The notes beneath the pieces are model-generated. The model was not told where the DNA came from. It made no database searches and saw only the letters and a list, made by a program, of their open reading frames with translations. DNA of 64,000 nt from contig JADKCG010000010.1 of assembly GCA_016714745.1 (NCBI GenBank), positions 62,001 through 126,000 of the forward strand, read 5' to 3'. This document shows, one piece after another, positions 1 through 9,395 of this stretch (positions within the stretch are counted from its first letter, which is position 1; every line of letters starts with the position of its first letter). The stretch is from Elusimicrobiota bacterium. GTDB taxonomy: Bacteria > Elusimicrobiota > Elusimicrobia > FEN-1173. Position numbers and translations under genes: made by a program.

Positions 1-1029
1 ACCGATATCGCGGCCCGCGGGATTGACGTCAAAAACATCAGCCATGTGGTCAATTTCGATGTCCCTCGTTTTCCCGAAGATTACGTTCACCGGGTGGGCC
101 GCACCGCACGTGCCTATGGGGTCGGTGACGCTCTGCTTCTCGTGGACCCCATGGAAGAATCGTTTGTGAAATCCATCGAACGTTTCATTCAAGTCACATT
201 CCCGCGCGCCACACTGCCCGGATTCCAATACAATAAACCTCCGAAACACGGAGCGCCCTCCCCCCACGCCCACCCACGCGGCCATCAGGGCAAAGGCTCC
301 CCGTCCCGCGGTCCCGGTGGACATGGTCCAAACAGGCCAGGCGGACACGGTCCAAGTGGACACCGGCCTGGTGGGGCGGCGAAAGGGCACGTTCCGTCCG
401 GCGGAGAACGCCCGTCACCTGGTGATTCTTTTGGCAACACAGAAAAACGCCCGAACGTGGCCTACGCGTTCCGTAACCGCAACGCTTCACACAGCGGAAA
501 TTCGTTTGCCAAAAAAAATGATCGTCCCAGCGGCGGCCGCGCTTTCGGCAATAAATTCGGCCGCCCCAGCGGTGGCAAACCCTTTTGGAACAAAAAGGAC
601 CGTCCTGGCGGAGAAGGCCCGTCCGGCAACACCTTCCCCCGCGCGGGCGGAGGCCAATCGTTCGGCAATAAATTCGGCCGCCCCAGCGGTGGCAAACCCT
701 TTTGGAACAAAAAGGACCGTCCTGGCGGAGAAGGCCCGTCCGGTAACACCTTCCCCCGCGCGGGCGGAGGCCAATCGTTCGGCAATAAATTCGGCCGTCC
801 CAGCGGTGGCAAACCCTTTTGGAACAAAAAGGACCGTCCTGGCGGAGAACGTTCGTCCGGCAACACGTTTTCTTCCCGACCCAGCGGAGGGGAATCATTC
901 GGAAACAAATCCGATCGTCCCAACGTTGGAAAATCTTTTGGCGGCCAACAGAACCATCCCAGCGGCGGGCATTCATTTGGCAATAAACATAAACGGCCCG
1001 GCCCATTTCATAACAAATTCAAAAAATAA
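1..1029 (+). CDS. DEAD-box ATP-dependent RNA helicase, C-terminal part (5' end outside window)
   Basis: The frame is open from base 1, so the gene starts upstream. The first codons read TDIAARGIDV, which is helicase motif V, and HRVGRTARA (about residues 35-43 of the visible part) is motif VI with its arginine finger. Both are hallmarks of the RecA-like domain 2 of DEAD-box RNA helicases (RhlE/DeaD type), which unwind RNA duplexes in ribosome assembly or mRNA decay. After the core comes a roughly 260-residue basic tail rich in Gly, Pro, Arg, Lys, Asn and Phe, with repeated GGKPFWNKKDRPGGE blocks. Such tails usually bind RNA non-specifically and may promote condensates; that role is inferred here. 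A large minus-strand frame over the tail is a shadow of the repeats. Confidence 0.9.
   Translation, partial: TDIAARGIDVKNISHVVNFDVPRFPEDYVHRVGRTARAYGVGDALLLVDPMEESFVKSIERFIQVTFPRATLPGFQYNKPPKHGAPSPHAHPRGHQGKGSPSRGPGGHGPNRPGGHGPSGHRPGGAAKGHVPSGGERPSPGDSFGNTEKRPNVAYAFRNRNASHSGNSFAKKNDRPSGGRAFGNKFGRPSGGKPFWNKKDRPGGEGPSGNTFPRAGGGQSFGNKFGRPSGGKPFWNKKDRPGGEGPSGNTFPRAGGGQSFGNKFGRPSGGKPFWNKKDRPGGERSSGNTFSSRPSGGESFGNKSDRPNVGKSFGGQQNHPSGGHSFGNKHKRPGPFHNKFKK
541..866 (+). repeat. 117-bp in-frame tandem repeat in helicase tail, about 2.7 copies
   Basis: The string TTCGGCAATAAATTCGGCCG starts at 544, 661 and 778, exactly 117 bp (39 codons) apart. Copies are nearly identical at the DNA level, with only a few changes such as GGCAAC/GGTAAC, which suggests recent duplication or ongoing homogenisation. 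The repeat stays in frame, so copy number changes would lengthen or shorten the basic tail without breaking the helicase. Confidence 0.9.
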
Positions 1030-1065
1030 TAAAATAAAAACTGAAATAAACCTAAAGGATAAACC

Positions 1066-1497
1066 ATGCCAGCTTTTTTCAAACCCAGACGACGACGCGG
1101 CCCCGCCGGGCCCAACAAAAACGAACAAAAGGTGTTGCGGCGTTCTTCCGCAGAGAGAGACGCCCGCTCCGCGGGTGCCTTAAAAGATCGTTTCCCAACG
1201 GTGAGCGCGATTTCTCTCCAATTTAAATTTATTACCCCCCAACAAGAAGTGTATGAGGAAGGCGGACGCAAGATATCCGCCACCGACCCGGCCGATTTCT
1301 CCGCCCCATGCCCCGGCCGATGCGGCGGCGAGCGAGGCAGTTTTGACCTGACAGAAGAAATGAAAACCGCTATTGATTCCGGCAAAGAACGGGTCGAAGG
1401 CCGCCTGATCTGCCAAGAAACCATGAACATCAGCACCGTCGGCGCCTGCGACTTCCGCCTAGAATGGAAAGGCACAATTACCTACGTCGCAGAATAG
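1066..1497 (+). CDS. Hypothetical protein, 143 aa
   Basis: I do not recognise this protein. It starts with ATG after a good ribosome binding site (AAAGGAT, 5 nt away) and lies 36 bp after the helicase. The first 45 residues are basic and Arg-rich (FKPRRRRGPAGPNK). The rest is a compact mixed sequence with a CPGRCGG motif near residue 81 and another Cys about 35 residues later, which could be a metal site or disulfide. There is no signal peptide or membrane segment. The spacing suggests it may be co-transcribed with the helicase, possibly as an RNA-related protein, but that is only context. Confidence 0.65.
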   Translation: MPAFFKPRRRRGPAGPNKNEQKVLRRSSAERDARSAGALKDRFPTVSAISLQFKFITPQQEVYEEGGRKISATDPADFSAPCPGRCGGERGSFDLTEEMKTAIDSGKERVEGRLICQETMNISTVGACDFRLEWKGTITYVAE

Positions 1498-1557
1498 CCA
1501 TTGACGAAAGGTCCTTTTCGTTGTATGTTTTCTGAAAGGTTTTAAAGGAGAGAAAAA

Positions 1558-1914
1558 ATGGAAAGCAGCGACGGATTTTTTACATCTCTGATTTTTTTGG
1601 CGCTCGCCGTCTTCATGCTCGTCTGCGTCTGGAAAGTGTTCGTAAAAGCCGGCAAACCCGGCTGGGCCAGCCTCATCCCGATCTATAATGCCTACGTCTT
1701 GCTAAAAATGGCCGGCAAACCAAGCTGGTGGCTACTGTTCCTCTTGATCCCCCTGGTCAATATCGTTTTCGGTTTCCTAACCATGCTCGCCCTCTCCGAA
1801 CGTTTCGGAAAAGGCGTCGGCTACGCCCTCGGCCTGATTTTCCTCCCCATCATTTTCTACCCGATCCTAGCTTTCGGAGAAGCGACCTACACGCCAGCTA
1901 ACGTCCCCGTCTAA
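1558..1914 (+). CDS. DUF5684-type small integral membrane protein
   Basis: 118 aa with about three hydrophobic helices (residues 8-27, 55-80 and 90-108) and the pattern KAGKPGWASLIPIYNAYVLL followed by GKPSWWLLFLLIPLVNIVFG and a final FYPILAFGEATY. This pattern is the one I know from DUF5684 proteins, some of which are fused to signal peptidase I-like proteins; their function is unknown. The start codon follows a strong AAAGGAGAG site. It converges on, and overlaps by 17 bp, the next gene on the minus strand. Confidence 0.8.
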   Translation: MESSDGFFTSLIFLALAVFMLVCVWKVFVKAGKPGWASLIPIYNAYVLLKMAGKPSWWLLFLLIPLVNIVFGFLTMLALSERFGKGVGYALGLIFLPIIFYPILAFGEATYTPANVPV

Positions 1915-2203
1915 AGATGATGCGGTAGACCATCAGAATAAGGAACGCCCCAACGACGGCGGCAATGAACCCATGGGAATCTTTGGCGGAGAACAAATGA
2001 AACCGGTGGGACACGTAGGAGCTTAGAAATGACCCGCTGATCCCCAGCAAAGTCGTGAGGATGAGCCCGCCGGGATCTTTCCCCGGCATAAGCACTTTCG
2101 CCACAACCCCCGCCAAGAACCCAATGACAACGGTTCCAATAACCCCCATCTTCCCCAAATGCTCAATAAACAATTTCCCCGACTCCACATCGATTTGAAC
2201 CAT
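1898..2203 (-). CDS. GlsB/YeaQ/YmgE family stress-response membrane protein
   Basis: 101 aa with three predicted membrane helices. The motif GFLAGVVAKVLMPGKDPGGLILTTLLG and the C-terminal GFIAAVVGAFLILMVYRIIFRR are typical of the transglycosylase-associated (GlsB/YeaQ) family, short inner-membrane proteins induced by stress; the biochemical role is unresolved. The N-terminal 15 residues before the first helix are longer than in most members. A GGGG-type ribosome site lies about 11 nt before the ATG, which is far, so a start 24 bp upstream is possible. The gene is followed, in its 5' direction, by an anomalous G-rich tract. Confidence 0.8.
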   Translation of the reverse strand: MVQIDVESGKLFIEHLGKMGVIGTVVIGFLAGVVAKVLMPGKDPGGLILTTLLGISGSFLSSYVSHRFHLFSAKDSHGFIAAVVGAFLILMVYRIIFRRGR

Positions 2204-2269
2204 TTAAGACATTTCCCCTTATTCAATTATCTTAAAACCCCAAAGCGTTTCGTAGCACGCGCATCCGAC

Positions 2270-2455
<186 letters not shown>

Positions 2456-2496
2456 CCGGTTTTGTTGCCCTCTTCCCTACCGCGCTGTCCCCCCTC

Positions 2497-2811
2497 TTAT
2501 TTCGCCGGCGGTGTCGTTTTCGACGCGTCTCCCGCCACTGGACATTGCATGTTACCCATTTTATGACCCATCTGCATTTGGTCGCTCATACAACATTTCA
2601 TGGCAGGGGTCGAACACTTCCGGGTCATGAAATACCCTGCCAAACAGCCCAATAACACCAACAGGAACGCCTTAAAACACTTACAGCCGCCACGGGAGCC
2701 ACATCCACCCGATCCGCATCCACATCCCGCTGATCCACATCCGCACCCTTTGCCGGATTTGTCAGAGCAACAGTCTTCTTTTGTTTCTGGTTTGCCTTTT
2801 TCTTCAGTCAT
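2497..2811 (-). CDS. Cys/Gly-rich single-pass membrane protein
   Basis: 104 aa, not assigned to a family. The N-terminal third is a Cys/Gly cluster (GCGCGSAGCGCGSGGCGSRG) preceded by CC. A single hydrophobic helix follows (FKAFLLVLLGCLAGYFM, residues 46-62), then a short tail with more Cys and Met (MKCCMSDQMQMGHKMGNMQC). Cys plus Met-rich segments on either side of a membrane helix suggest copper or other soft-metal binding; this is inference. The ATG is supported by a GGAGGA site 5 nt upstream. The 3' end lies only about 40 bp from the G tract, so the last codons should be treated with care. Confidence 0.6.
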   Translation of the reverse strand: MTEEKGKPETKEDCCSDKSGKGCGCGSAGCGCGSGGCGSRGGCKCFKAFLLVLLGCLAGYFMTRKCSTPAMKCCMSDQMQMGHKMGNMQCPVAGDASKTTPPAK

Positions 2812-2921
2812 GGTTTGTCCTCCGATTATAAATAGCTAAATGGGGTCTCGCCGCACACCCGATTTCCGGGGGTCTGAGCGACGGCCTTCATTTTATCAAA
2901 TCTGTAGCCCTCCCCCCTTCA

Positions 2922-5879
2922 TTAAAACCGAAACCGCGCCCCTCCATGAACCCAGTGGGCGCTCGCATCGCCAAAATCCCCGTCATAAGAGAAAACCAAC
3001 GACAGTGTTTCGGAAAATCCCGCCGACAATTCTCCGCCCAGCAACACAGAGTCTTTTTGGGGATCCGACCCTGTGACGGAAAAACTTCCCCCGGCCCCAA
3101 CGAAAGAAGCGTCGATGGACGTTTCCCCCTTAAAGTCGTGCCGCCACGCTGTCCTCAGTTCAACTCGATCTCGACCGTCTTGGGATAACTGTCGTTGAAG
3201 GCGAACGCCGAGCTTTGAGGCCAGTGATTGTCGTTTTTGTTCTCCCAGCGAAAGAGAAACGGCTCCCGCTCCCGTTTCTTCAAAGGGAGTCACGGTTTCC
3301 TGTGCCATTTGAAGGCCCCCTATAGGCACAAAATCCCAAAACCCCTTGCGGAGGGGAAGACCCGCCTCCACCCCCCAGGCGTAGGCTCGACTGCGGGGGT
3401 TCCCGTCGGCCACAAACGTTTGAGCGCCCACCACCACCTTTCGTTGTGAGTCGTAGTCGCTGTTCTGAAATGCCAAAAGGCTATCCACGTAATATCGATT
3501 GCCGTTGAAACTCCCATACACCGCTGGGGTGAGGCTTTTACCGTCGATCTTCAAGGCCTCGGACCCAATTTCACCGTTGGTTCGGGCAAACCCCAGTCCC
3601 AGACCAACCGTCCAACGCGGCGAAAAGTTAAAGTCCACCCCCGCCGTCATTCCGCCCGACATCACGTTCCCGCTTTCCACGTCGGCATCTCCCGGCAGTG
3701 AGGCGTAAAAACCATCACCGGTGATAAAGGCCCCCCACTTTTGCTCTGGCACAAAAAACGGATCGTCTACCGAATCATCACGAACCCCCGCCTCCGCCGT
3801 CCAGGACCCCCACCGGGTCTGGCCCCTGCTTTGTTCGAACCCCGCGGTTTGAACCCCGCGTTTTCCTGCCCGCGACAAAGCCAGCTGAGTATGGATCCTC
3901 TGGGAAAAACCGCTGAGATTGGACATTCCCATGGTCGTGAGGGTTTGATAAGACTGGGGAGAAATGGATTTCAAAGCATCTGAAAGGTTTTGGGCGGGCA
4001 ACGCGTTAAGCTCTCCCATGACCAATGCCAAATCCCCGGTGGCGGAAGAGTAGAGACTGTCGACATATGTCGCCACGCTTTGTTCGTTAGAAGTGACGGC
4101 AAAGGAGCCATAGGGTGTTTTGATGGAAGTCAGCACAACGTTGGTGGCAGAGGTGGCCAATTCAAACCGCAGGGACGCTCCCGTTGAATTAAAATCGAAT
4201 GCGCCATTCAACGAGCCTGCCTCAACGATCGACCGAGTGGAGGTGCCCACCGGCAGGTAATCGCGATGTACCAAAACAGAGAGTGTTCCGCCCAAGGTGG
4301 CGGTGTTGGTGGTGATCAACCGATCCTGTAGAGCCGGGCCCACTCCGTAAAGAGTCAACTCCAGGCGACCCCCACTCTGGATGTAATCGCCCGCCACTTC
4401 AATGGACCGAGGACTCCCATCCCCTTTCAAAATCCCGCCCGTCACGTTCACGTTGCCATTGCCCAACTTCCCCCCGGCGCCCACCGCCAATGTTCCGGCC
4501 GTCAACACGGTGCCGCCGGTAAAGGTATTGGCGTTCGTGATCGTCAACGTGCCGTTCCCGGTTTTTTCAAAGGTGCCTGTGCCGGACATCTCTCCGGCAT
4601 ATGTCCCGGCACCCGTTTGATCAAAAACCACGGAGCCGTTGTTAAGAATGTTTCCTTGAAGGCCTCGTCCATCGCCTTTCAAAACCCCGTCGCTGACCGA
4701 GGTTCCCCCCGAATAGGTGTTGGCGCCGTTCAACGTAAATATCCCCGTCCCGGTTTTAATAAGTTGACCCTGGCCAATGATCTTTCCGTTAAAGCGGCTT
4801 GAAGTGTCCCCCGCAATCGTTAAAATTCCCGCCGACAAAATGACGGTTCCCCCGGCGTCGCCCCCCCCGTTCCGTTCAGAAAGGGTAAAACTGTGCCCCG
4901 CCAAATCAAGTTCCACCCCTGCCTTATTAGCGAGAGTAAAATCGGTGTCGGAACGAAACGCTGTGGCAGACCCCGCGCGAACAGTTCCGCCTGAAATGGT
5001 GGTGCCTCCGCTCCACCCGTCCGCAGTGTTGTCGCCCTTGACCGTCAAGACCCCCTCGCCGGTTTTTATCAACCGCCCGGGCAGTGGATCGACTTCCCCT
5101 GCGCCATCTTTGATCCCTCCTGTGGTTTCCAGGTTAAACCCGTTGGTATTAATGATCGGGGCTGTGGAAAGGGGAAACTCTCCTTCCAACCCAACCCTCC
5201 CACCAACGGCCGTGTCAGAAAACAATTTAAGTTGTCCGCCCACCGCGATGTTTACCCCCGGGACCTGCGTCGTTGACCCAATGTAAACGGTGGCGAAACC
5301 CACCTGGACAGTGGTAGATAACACCGAACTGAATTGGGCCGCGGTATTCCCGCTCACTGAAAGGCTCGCTAGACCCAAGAGCGGCTGATTAAATACGACG
5401 TGCCCCCCCCCCGAAACAGTAAAAATAGCCCCGGGGCTTGTTACCGTCGAATTGAGAATCAGAGTTCCATGATTGGCCTTCACATTGGCAAGCCCCACCA
5501 TGCCGGAAAAAGCAACCGTTTGGGTGGACGCGGAATTGGTTTCGATCGTCTTAAAGTCAATGTCGGATCCCGTAAAAGTCACGCTGTTTCCATCCAAATA
5601 GAAAGCCCCCGCGGAGGAATTAAATTCGATTTTTGAAAGGTTAATGCTGGAAAGGTCGTTGTGGCTGGTACCCATCCCCGTAGAAAAATGAATTGTATCC
5701 CCATTTAACACAACACTGTTCAAATCCCAATTGGAAGGGTTAGACCAAAGGGTATCCCCCGCTTCCCCATCCCACGTCTTGTCCGGAGAATTAATGGAAG
5801 CCCCAAACCCAGCCCTAGGAAAAAGCAAAACCCCCAAAACCAAAGCCCCTACAAAAGAGAACAAATTTTTCATCGCCAT
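2922..5879 (-). CDS. Autotransporter with beta-strand repeat passenger and C-terminal barrel
   Basis: 985 aa. Residues 1-26 form a signal peptide (NLFSFVGALVLGVLLFPRAGFGA). The passenger contains autotransporter-associated beta-strand repeats, seen as recurring GxLxKTGxGxLTxxGxNTYxGGTxxxxG blocks around residues 265-480. A linker leads to a barrel domain of about 290 residues that ends in an aromatic residue (GGARFRF), the usual C-terminal signature for outer-membrane insertion. The family exports its own passenger through the barrel (type Va secretion). The gene is transcribed away from the papain-like protease gene, with a 199-bp shared upstream region. I chose the first of two closely spaced ATGs because AGAGGTG sits 8 nt before it. 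Confidence 0.93.
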   Translation of the reverse strand: MAMKNLFSFVGALVLGVLLFPRAGFGASINSPDKTWDGEAGDTLWSNPSNWDLNSVVLNGDTIHFSTGMGTSHNDLSSINLSKIEFNSSAGAFYLDGNSVTFTGSDIDFKTIETNSASTQTVAFSGMVGLANVKANHGTLILNSTVTSPGAIFTVSGGGHVVFNQPLLGLASLSVSGNTAAQFSSVLSTTVQVGFATVYIGSTTQVPGVNIAVGGQLKLFSDTAVGGRVGLEGEFPLSTAPIINTNGFNLETTGGIKDGAGEVDPLPGRLIKTGEGVLTVKGDNTADGWSGGTTISGGTVRAGSATAFRSDTDFTLANKAGVELDLAGHSFTLSERNGGGDAGGTVILSAGILTIAGDTSSRFNGKIIGQGQLIKTGTGIFTLNGANTYSGGTSVSDGVLKGDGRGLQGNILNNGSVVFDQTGAGTYAGEMSGTGTFEKTGNGTLTITNANTFTGGTVLTAGTLAVGAGGKLGNGNVNVTGGILKGDGSPRSIEVAGDYIQSGGRLELTLYGVGPALQDRLITTNTATLGGTLSVLVHRDYLPVGTSTRSIVEAGSLNGAFDFNSTGASLRFELATSATNVVLTSIKTPYGSFAVTSNEQSVATYVDSLYSSATGDLALVMGELNALPAQNLSDALKSISPQSYQTLTTMGMSNLSGFSQRIHTQLALSRAGKRGVQTAGFEQSRGQTRWGSWTAEAGVRDDSVDDPFFVPEQKWGAFITGDGFYASLPGDADVESGNVMSGGMTAGVDFNFSPRWTVGLGLGFARTNGEIGSEALKIDGKSLTPAVYGSFNGNRYYVDSLLAFQNSDYDSQRKVVVGAQTFVADGNPRSRAYAWGVEAGLPLRKGFWDFVPIGGLQMAQETVTPFEETGAGAVSLSLGEQKRQSLASKLGVRLQRQLSQDGRDRVELRTAWRHDFKGETSIDASFVGAGGSFSVTGSDPQKDSVLLGGELSAGFSETLSLVFSYDGDFGDASAHWVHGGARFRF

Positions 5880-6008
5880 GCGATAACACCTCTCAGATTA
5901 TCCGACCGATATCCGTAAAGATTGTAGCATGGGTTTCACTCCCCTAGCCACAGATAAGGGAATCCCCCAAATTTTCCAATAAAGAGATTTTGGGTATCCC
6001 CATTCCCC

Positions 6009-6037
6009 TTGACGGAATACCGAACTGGGGATACATT
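6009..6037 (+). promoter_or_regulatory. Sigma70-type promoter for the papain-like protease gene
   Basis: TTGACG (6009-6014) and TACATT (6032-6037) are separated by exactly 17 bp, with five of six and four of six matches to the vegetative consensus. Transcription would start near 6044, giving a leader of about 35 nt before the TTG start at 6079, which has GAGGG 5 nt upstream. Confidence 0.6.
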
Positions 6038-6078
6038 GAGATGAAGCGTTTGAGTTTGCTGGGAAATCGAGGGCTCGA

Positions 6079-9000
6079 TTGTTAAAAAATCCGTATAAAA
6101 ACAGTTTATGTTTGATTTTGTTTTTGGCCGGTGGGGCTCTTCCTGCCCTATCGGATGATGCCGCACTGGGTCAAGGGTTGGTCCCCCCTTCTCCTGAGGC
6201 GTTGGCATGGGAACGAACCCACATGATCCGCGCCGGAAAAATAAAATTAAATCGAATCGGTCTTGAACGGGTGAACGCCTCTCGTGTGTCCAACGGGCTC
6301 TCCTCCTTAAGCGATTCCCAGGAGGTCGCGCCCATAGGCCTGGAGGTCGAGGGGTCAACCGATGAAGAGTTAGAGCGGTTGGGCGCGCCGGTTTCCTTGG
6401 CGGAGGGACTGGCCGACCTTCCTTCCGCTGTTGACAATAGCGCGCTCAAATATTTTCCACCCATTCGATCTCAAGGCAGTATTGGGTCCTGTGCTCAATG
6501 GACTGCGATGTACTATTGTTTTACTCACATGAACGCGCTGGTCCGTGACCTGGATGCTAAAAACGGGACGGACGCTGTCCGATTTTCACCTAAATTTACC
6601 TACAACTTAGTTAACGGAGGGGTTGATTCTGGGTCCTGGCCTACGGAGGGGTGGGCCATCGCGGCCCAGCATGGGGCCGCCAGCTGGCAGGACTGGCCGA
6701 ACGATTCAAATTACCGGGCATGGCCTAAAACCGCTGCTGTCTGGCGAAACGCCCTGAATGTGAGAGTTCAAACAACGGGATCCATAAGCCAATGCGATAC
6801 GCCAACAGGGATGGCTCAATTAAAAACTCTCCTCGTCAATGGCTATGTACTCTCGTATGCGACCTACATCAGCAATTGGCAATACAAAACGATATCGGAC
6901 GATCCATCGACGACAGAAGACGATGCCCATGTCGGAAAAACGGCGTGTTATTGGGTCAACGGAACGACTGGAGGGCATGGGATGACGGTGGTGGGGTACA
7001 ACGACCACATTTGGGTTGATATTAACGGAAACGGGAGTGTCGATTCCGGCGAAAAGGGCGCCTTTCGAATCGCCAATTCTTGGGGTTCGGGATGGAAAGA
7101 CGGGGGGTTTACTTGGATTGCCTACGATGCGTTGAAGCGCACAAGCGGCGTCAGCGGCGGGCCCTCCGCAAACCGAACACCCGCCTGGTGGGTTGGTCAG
7201 GCCATGTGGGTGACCGCGAAACCAATTTTTAACCCTAAAGCGCTGGCAGAAATTACACTAAACCATGTGAAGAGGAACCAGATCGGGGTCTCTTTCGGAT
7301 TGTCCGGCACGACGGAAACAGTGCCAAGCACCCAATGGTTTCCCACCGGAGTCTTGCGTTATTCGGGAGGGGCTTATTCTTTTAGCGGAAATGCCACGCC
7401 CGAGGACGGAACATTTGTTTTCGATCTCTCCGACTTGCCAGCGCCTTACGGGATCCAAAAACGTTGGTATCTGCGCGTCCAAGATAACGCCGCGGGAGAT
7501 CCGAGCTTTGTCAAAGCTTTTAAATGGACCAATTTCTCGGATTCAGGGCAAGTGGTAAAATCGGCTCTTCCGGTGGACCTTGATAACGCGTTCCAATTTT
7601 TTTATGTGGACGCCACCCTCACCACCGGGGCGAACAACACCCCGCCGACCATTTCCAGCGTCAGTCCCGTCTCCACAGACGAAGACACCGCCACCGCCCC
7701 CCTCACCTTTTCCGTTGGAGATGGGGAGACTCCCGTCTCCTCCATTGCGGTCGCGGGAACCTCCAACAATCTCTCGCTTTACCAAACACCAACATTGTGT
7801 TTTCCGGATCCGGAGCCAACCGTTCGGTTGTCCTCACCCCCGCTCCAGACACGTTTGGCTCGGCGACGATCACTCTTCAAGTGACCGACGGGGGCGGACT
7901 CACCGCCCAAACGAGTTTTACGCTCACGGTCAATGGCGTCAACGACCGACCGACCGCCTCCCCCCAATTTTTAGCTACGAAGCTCAATACGGCGAAAAAC
8001 ATTCTCTTGGCCGCCACGGATGTCGACTCCCCTTCCCTCACGTTCATCGCCCTTTCTCCGTCTCACGGCACCCTCACCGGGACAGCCCCCAATATGATCT
8101 ACACCCCCCCCGTGGGCTATACGGGATCGAGCACGTTTACTTTTACTGCATCGGACGGATTATTAACCAGTGTGCCGGCCTCCATCACGATTCAAATTGA
8201 TACCGCCGCCCCGACGGTGCTGATCACTCACCCGGCGGGGGGCCAAAGCGTGAGCTATTCTATCGATGTTCGGGCCACCGCTTTGGATACCGTGGGGGTT
8301 CAAAGCGTGGTCTTCTTCGTTGATGGGACGGCGTCTTCCACGGACACCATCGCCCCCTACAGTTTTAATTGGAATTCACAAAGCGTGTCGAACGGGGTTC
8401 ATGTTTTGACGGCGCGCGCCTATGATCTGGCCGGAAACAATACGCTTTCTCTCCCGGTCAGCGTCACGGTTTCAAACGCCGCAACACCCCAATTACAGGT
8501 GAGCCTCTCCTCGATCACGTTTATCGGCGGGACGGACGGCACTCCCATTCCACCCCGACCAGTCACAGTTTCTGACGCGGCTGGACAGCAATCCGGTTTC
8601 TTTTGGAGTGTGATTTGGAATGGGAATTGGTTAACGGCGTCTCCCACTTCCGGCACGGGGAGCGGTATCTTTTCAGTGGGCGTTGACAATTCGGGTCTTT
8701 CAACAGGCACCTATCGGGGGTCGGTGACGGTCATGCCTTGGTCCTCCGAGGGGGAAGAAACAGGCAACGGTTCACTCGTGATACCGGTCACGCTCATGAT
8801 ATTGGACAACACCGAAAAAATTCCTCCCACGACGCCCAGCGGGTTAACCGCCGCGGTCTCAGGGCCGGCCCAAATTCTCCTGAGCTGGACCCCCTCCACA
8901 GACACCGGAGGGTCGGGGCTTGCCGGCTACCGCCTATTTCGAGATGGATCGTTCGTCGCTCAACCGACCGCGATCAATTATACGGACACCGGCTTAACTG

Positions 9001-9395
9001 TTGGGATTGAGTACACCTATGCTGTCCTGGCGGTGGACCATGCCGAAAACCAGTCCGGTCTCTCTGAGACGGTGCGCGTGACTTTGTCTCCTGATCTTCC
9101 CCCCACCGAGGTGGAAGCGTTCAGCTATCCCGAACCGGCTCGGGCCGGGGTTTCACCGGTGATTCGAGTTCTGATGGGTGACGTCAATGGCGTGGAGATA
9201 ACGATCTATGATACCGGAGGAACCGTTGTCCACACCGCTCGCATGGAATCTCCTAACGTCGCGGTTGACGGAAAGGCGGGATATGAGTATGCCTGGGCCG
9301 GGCCCATTGCCAGTGGGGTCTATTACGCGGCTATCCACGGACAAACCCTTACCGGCCCTGTCCGGGCTAAAACCAAAATCACGGTTATTCGATGA
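6079..9395 (+). CDS. Exported papain-like cysteine protease with Ig/FN3 and FlgD-like C-terminal domains; single frameshift
   Basis: Starts at a TTG codon with a GAGGG site; no in-frame ATG fits better. The signal peptide covers about residues 8-24. The peptidase C1 domain has catalytic Cys138 (GSIGSCAQWTAMYY), His300 (GGHGMTVVGYN) and Asn333 (RIANSWGSGW). Downstream are cadherin/Ig-like repeats, a BACON-like domain (WNGNWLTASPTSGTGSGIF), an FN3 domain and a C-terminal FlgD-like Ig domain ending in ASGVYYAA...KITVIR, the form used by type IX-like cargo. The frame breaks at 7778-7780 (CTTTACC); one extra base there joins both halves into about 1105 aa. The stop overlaps the next gene as ATGA. 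Function inferred: a surface or secreted protease. Confidence 0.85.

Noticed and set aside
194..1006. Long minus-strand frames opposite the helicase tail
   Set aside because: They exist because the tandem repeat unit is a multiple of three with strong codon bias; no ribosome site and Arg/Cys-rich unnatural composition.
317..1183. Plus-strand 288-codon frame overlapping the helicase tail
   Set aside because: Shadow of the repeats in another frame; no support for its start and it runs across the true stop into the next gene.
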